This document shows positions 63,353 through 64,000 of a stretch of DNA of 64,000 nucleotides, piece after piece. The notes beneath the pieces are model-generated. The model was not told the origin of the DNA. It did no database searches and was given only the letters and a program-made list of their open reading frames with translations. Position 1 is the stretch's first letter. Each line of letters starts with the position of its first letter. The DNA comes from Chitinophaga sp. 180180018-3 (GTDB lineage: Bacteria > Bacteroidota > Bacteroidia > Chitinophagales > Chitinophagaceae), in NCBI RefSeq assembly GCF_037893185.1, contig NZ_CP140772.1:2790001-2854000 (forward strand), read 5' to 3'. The translations under genes were made by a program, and so were the position numbers.

Positions 63353-64000
63353 ATTTAAACTCCAGCCAATCCAGCGTAAATAAATGCTGGTCCGGCGCCT
63401 TATCCTTGCTGAAAACAAAATACAGATCATTCCTGCCACCAGGGTCTTTCACCGGTACGGTCTTCTCAATGAATTTATGCCAATCGCCGGTTGCTTTAAA
63501 ATCAAAAGTACTGATCACCGGCCCGGTTACGCTGCCGGTGCGTATTTCCAGCCGCGCGTCTTTATCGAGCGACGAATACCTGTAGGTAACGCTGCTGATT
63601 CCTTTCAGATCGATGTTCCGGAAAATAAAGAACGACTTGTTATGGATAGAGCCGAGGTGTTCGGAAGAACGGCCTATATTATTGACAGAATCTGCCTCTT
63701 CTGCCTGCATTCTGGCAGGGCGCAGGAGGAGCAGGGCAGTGGCACTCAGCGGAGAAGCGTTTCCACCTCCGTCGGTATAAGTGGCTGCCAGCACGTAGTT
63801 ACCAAATTGCTCTTTGCCCAGGTGATCCTTTAATGCTACCGTTCCGGTAGGCGGCAGTCCGCTGCCAGGTGTTGGTGCTGCAAGGGTAAGAATGTACTTC
63901 ACAATTTGTCCGGCATCCTCTACTGATAGCTGCGGATGGGCTGCCATAGAGTGTTCTCCCCATACGCCGCCACCGCCATTGATGATCTTGTTGGCAAGAT
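63351..64000 (-). CDS. Cytochrome c plus carbohydrate-binding-module protein, C-terminal part (cut by window edge)
   Basis: The frame is open from the right window edge to a TAA at 63351. The first part, KIINGGGGVWGEHSMAAHPQ with the downstream AGQIVKYILTL, is the C-terminal half of a class I cytochrome c with the Met axial ligand in SMAAHP. The last 130 residues (ADSVNNIGRSSEHLGSI, FFIFRNIDLKGISS, LDWLEFK) form a CBM6-type beta-sandwich. Proteins of this composition in Bacteroidota often also carry a PQQ- or ThuA-like N-terminal domain, not visible here. It converges with GH110. Confidence 0.8.
   Translation of the reverse strand, partial: LANKIINGGGGVWGEHSMAAHPQLSVEDAGQIVKYILTLAAPTPGSGLPPTGTVALKDHLGKEQFGNYVLAATYTDGGGNASPLSATALLLLRPARMQAEEADSVNNIGRSSEHLGSIHNKSFFIFRNIDLKGISSVTYRYSSLDKDARLEIRTGSVTGPVISTFDFKATGDWHKFIEKTVPVKDPGGRNDLYFVFSKDKAPDQHLFTLDWLEFK

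Noticed and set aside
1..64000. tRNA, rRNA, CRISPR, insertion sequence or prophage
   Set aside because: No cloverleaf, rRNA-like stretch, spaced repeat array, transposase frame or phage structural gene was seen; short palindromes and the GH25 gene alone do not support a mobile element.

Overview
The window looks like the chromosome of a Bacteroidota soil or plant-debris degrader of the Chitinophaga type. This rests on three ECF-sigma/FecR/SusC/SusD modules, many lipoproteins with short lipoboxes, TonB receptors with CarboxypepD_reg and STN domains, DUF4974 FecR proteins, and promoters that fit the Bacteroidota pattern TTTG-N19-TAnnTTTG. No rRNA, tRNA, CRISPR, IS element or phage structural gene was found. 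Assignment to a genus is an inference from protein style only.

Layout. 1-6.0 kb: a partial AraC regulator, then a minus-strand operon of TonB receptor, beta-helix lipoprotein and purple-acid-type phosphatase. 6.2-25 kb: scattered, mostly single-gene secreted hydrolases (GH18, GH16, M60-type protease, astacin-type protease, GH30, GH95), with small lipoproteins, an acyltransferase, an omptin-like barrel and mnmD. 25-30.5 kb: a divergent AraC/NmrA pair, small secreted proteins, an Hpt protein, and a translationally coupled NmrA-like/diheme cytochrome pair. 30.7-39.3 kb: PUL-like locus 1 (sigma, FecR, SusC, SusD, fasciclin-like lipoprotein, DUF5007-like lipoprotein; no enzyme). 39.4-41.2 kb: long-chain acyl-CoA ligase. 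41.2-48.2 kb, minus strand: locus 2 (sigma, FecR, SusC, SusD; no enzyme). 48.3-52.4 kb: GNAT, DUF2314-ankyrin, Nudix, DUF1963 and GH25 genes. 52.7-63.3 kb: locus 3 (sigma, FecR, SusC, SusD, a beta-propeller protein with a C-terminal F5/8C domain, and a GH110-type alpha-galactosidase). The right edge cuts a cytochrome c-carbohydrate-binding protein.

How it works together. In loci 1-3 an outer-membrane SusC receptor senses ligand through its N-terminal STN domain, signals to FecR in the inner membrane, and FecR releases the ECF sigma factor, which transcribes susCD and downstream genes. Locus 3 should release terminal alpha-1,3-linked galactose outside or in the periplasm. Loci 1 and 2 probably import material cut by enzymes encoded elsewhere.

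The most interesting signal is non-coding. In loci 2 and 3 the fecR-susC gap carries, on the strand opposite susC, a promoter-like element overlapping the susC start and a strong hairpin plus U-tract about 90 nt away. The two hairpins are related in sequence with a compensatory base-pair change. This is what a cis-antisense sRNA of the Bacteroides DonS type would look like. Locus 1 lacks both the sRNA signal and the N-terminal SusC extension that carries its promoter. Other notable items are AraC half-sites spaced exactly 21 bp, a perfect 17-bp operator-like palindrome before the acyl-CoA ligase, a two-copy palindromic repeat family, a 114-bp MITE-like palindrome, and an orphan terminator that may end an unannotated small RNA.
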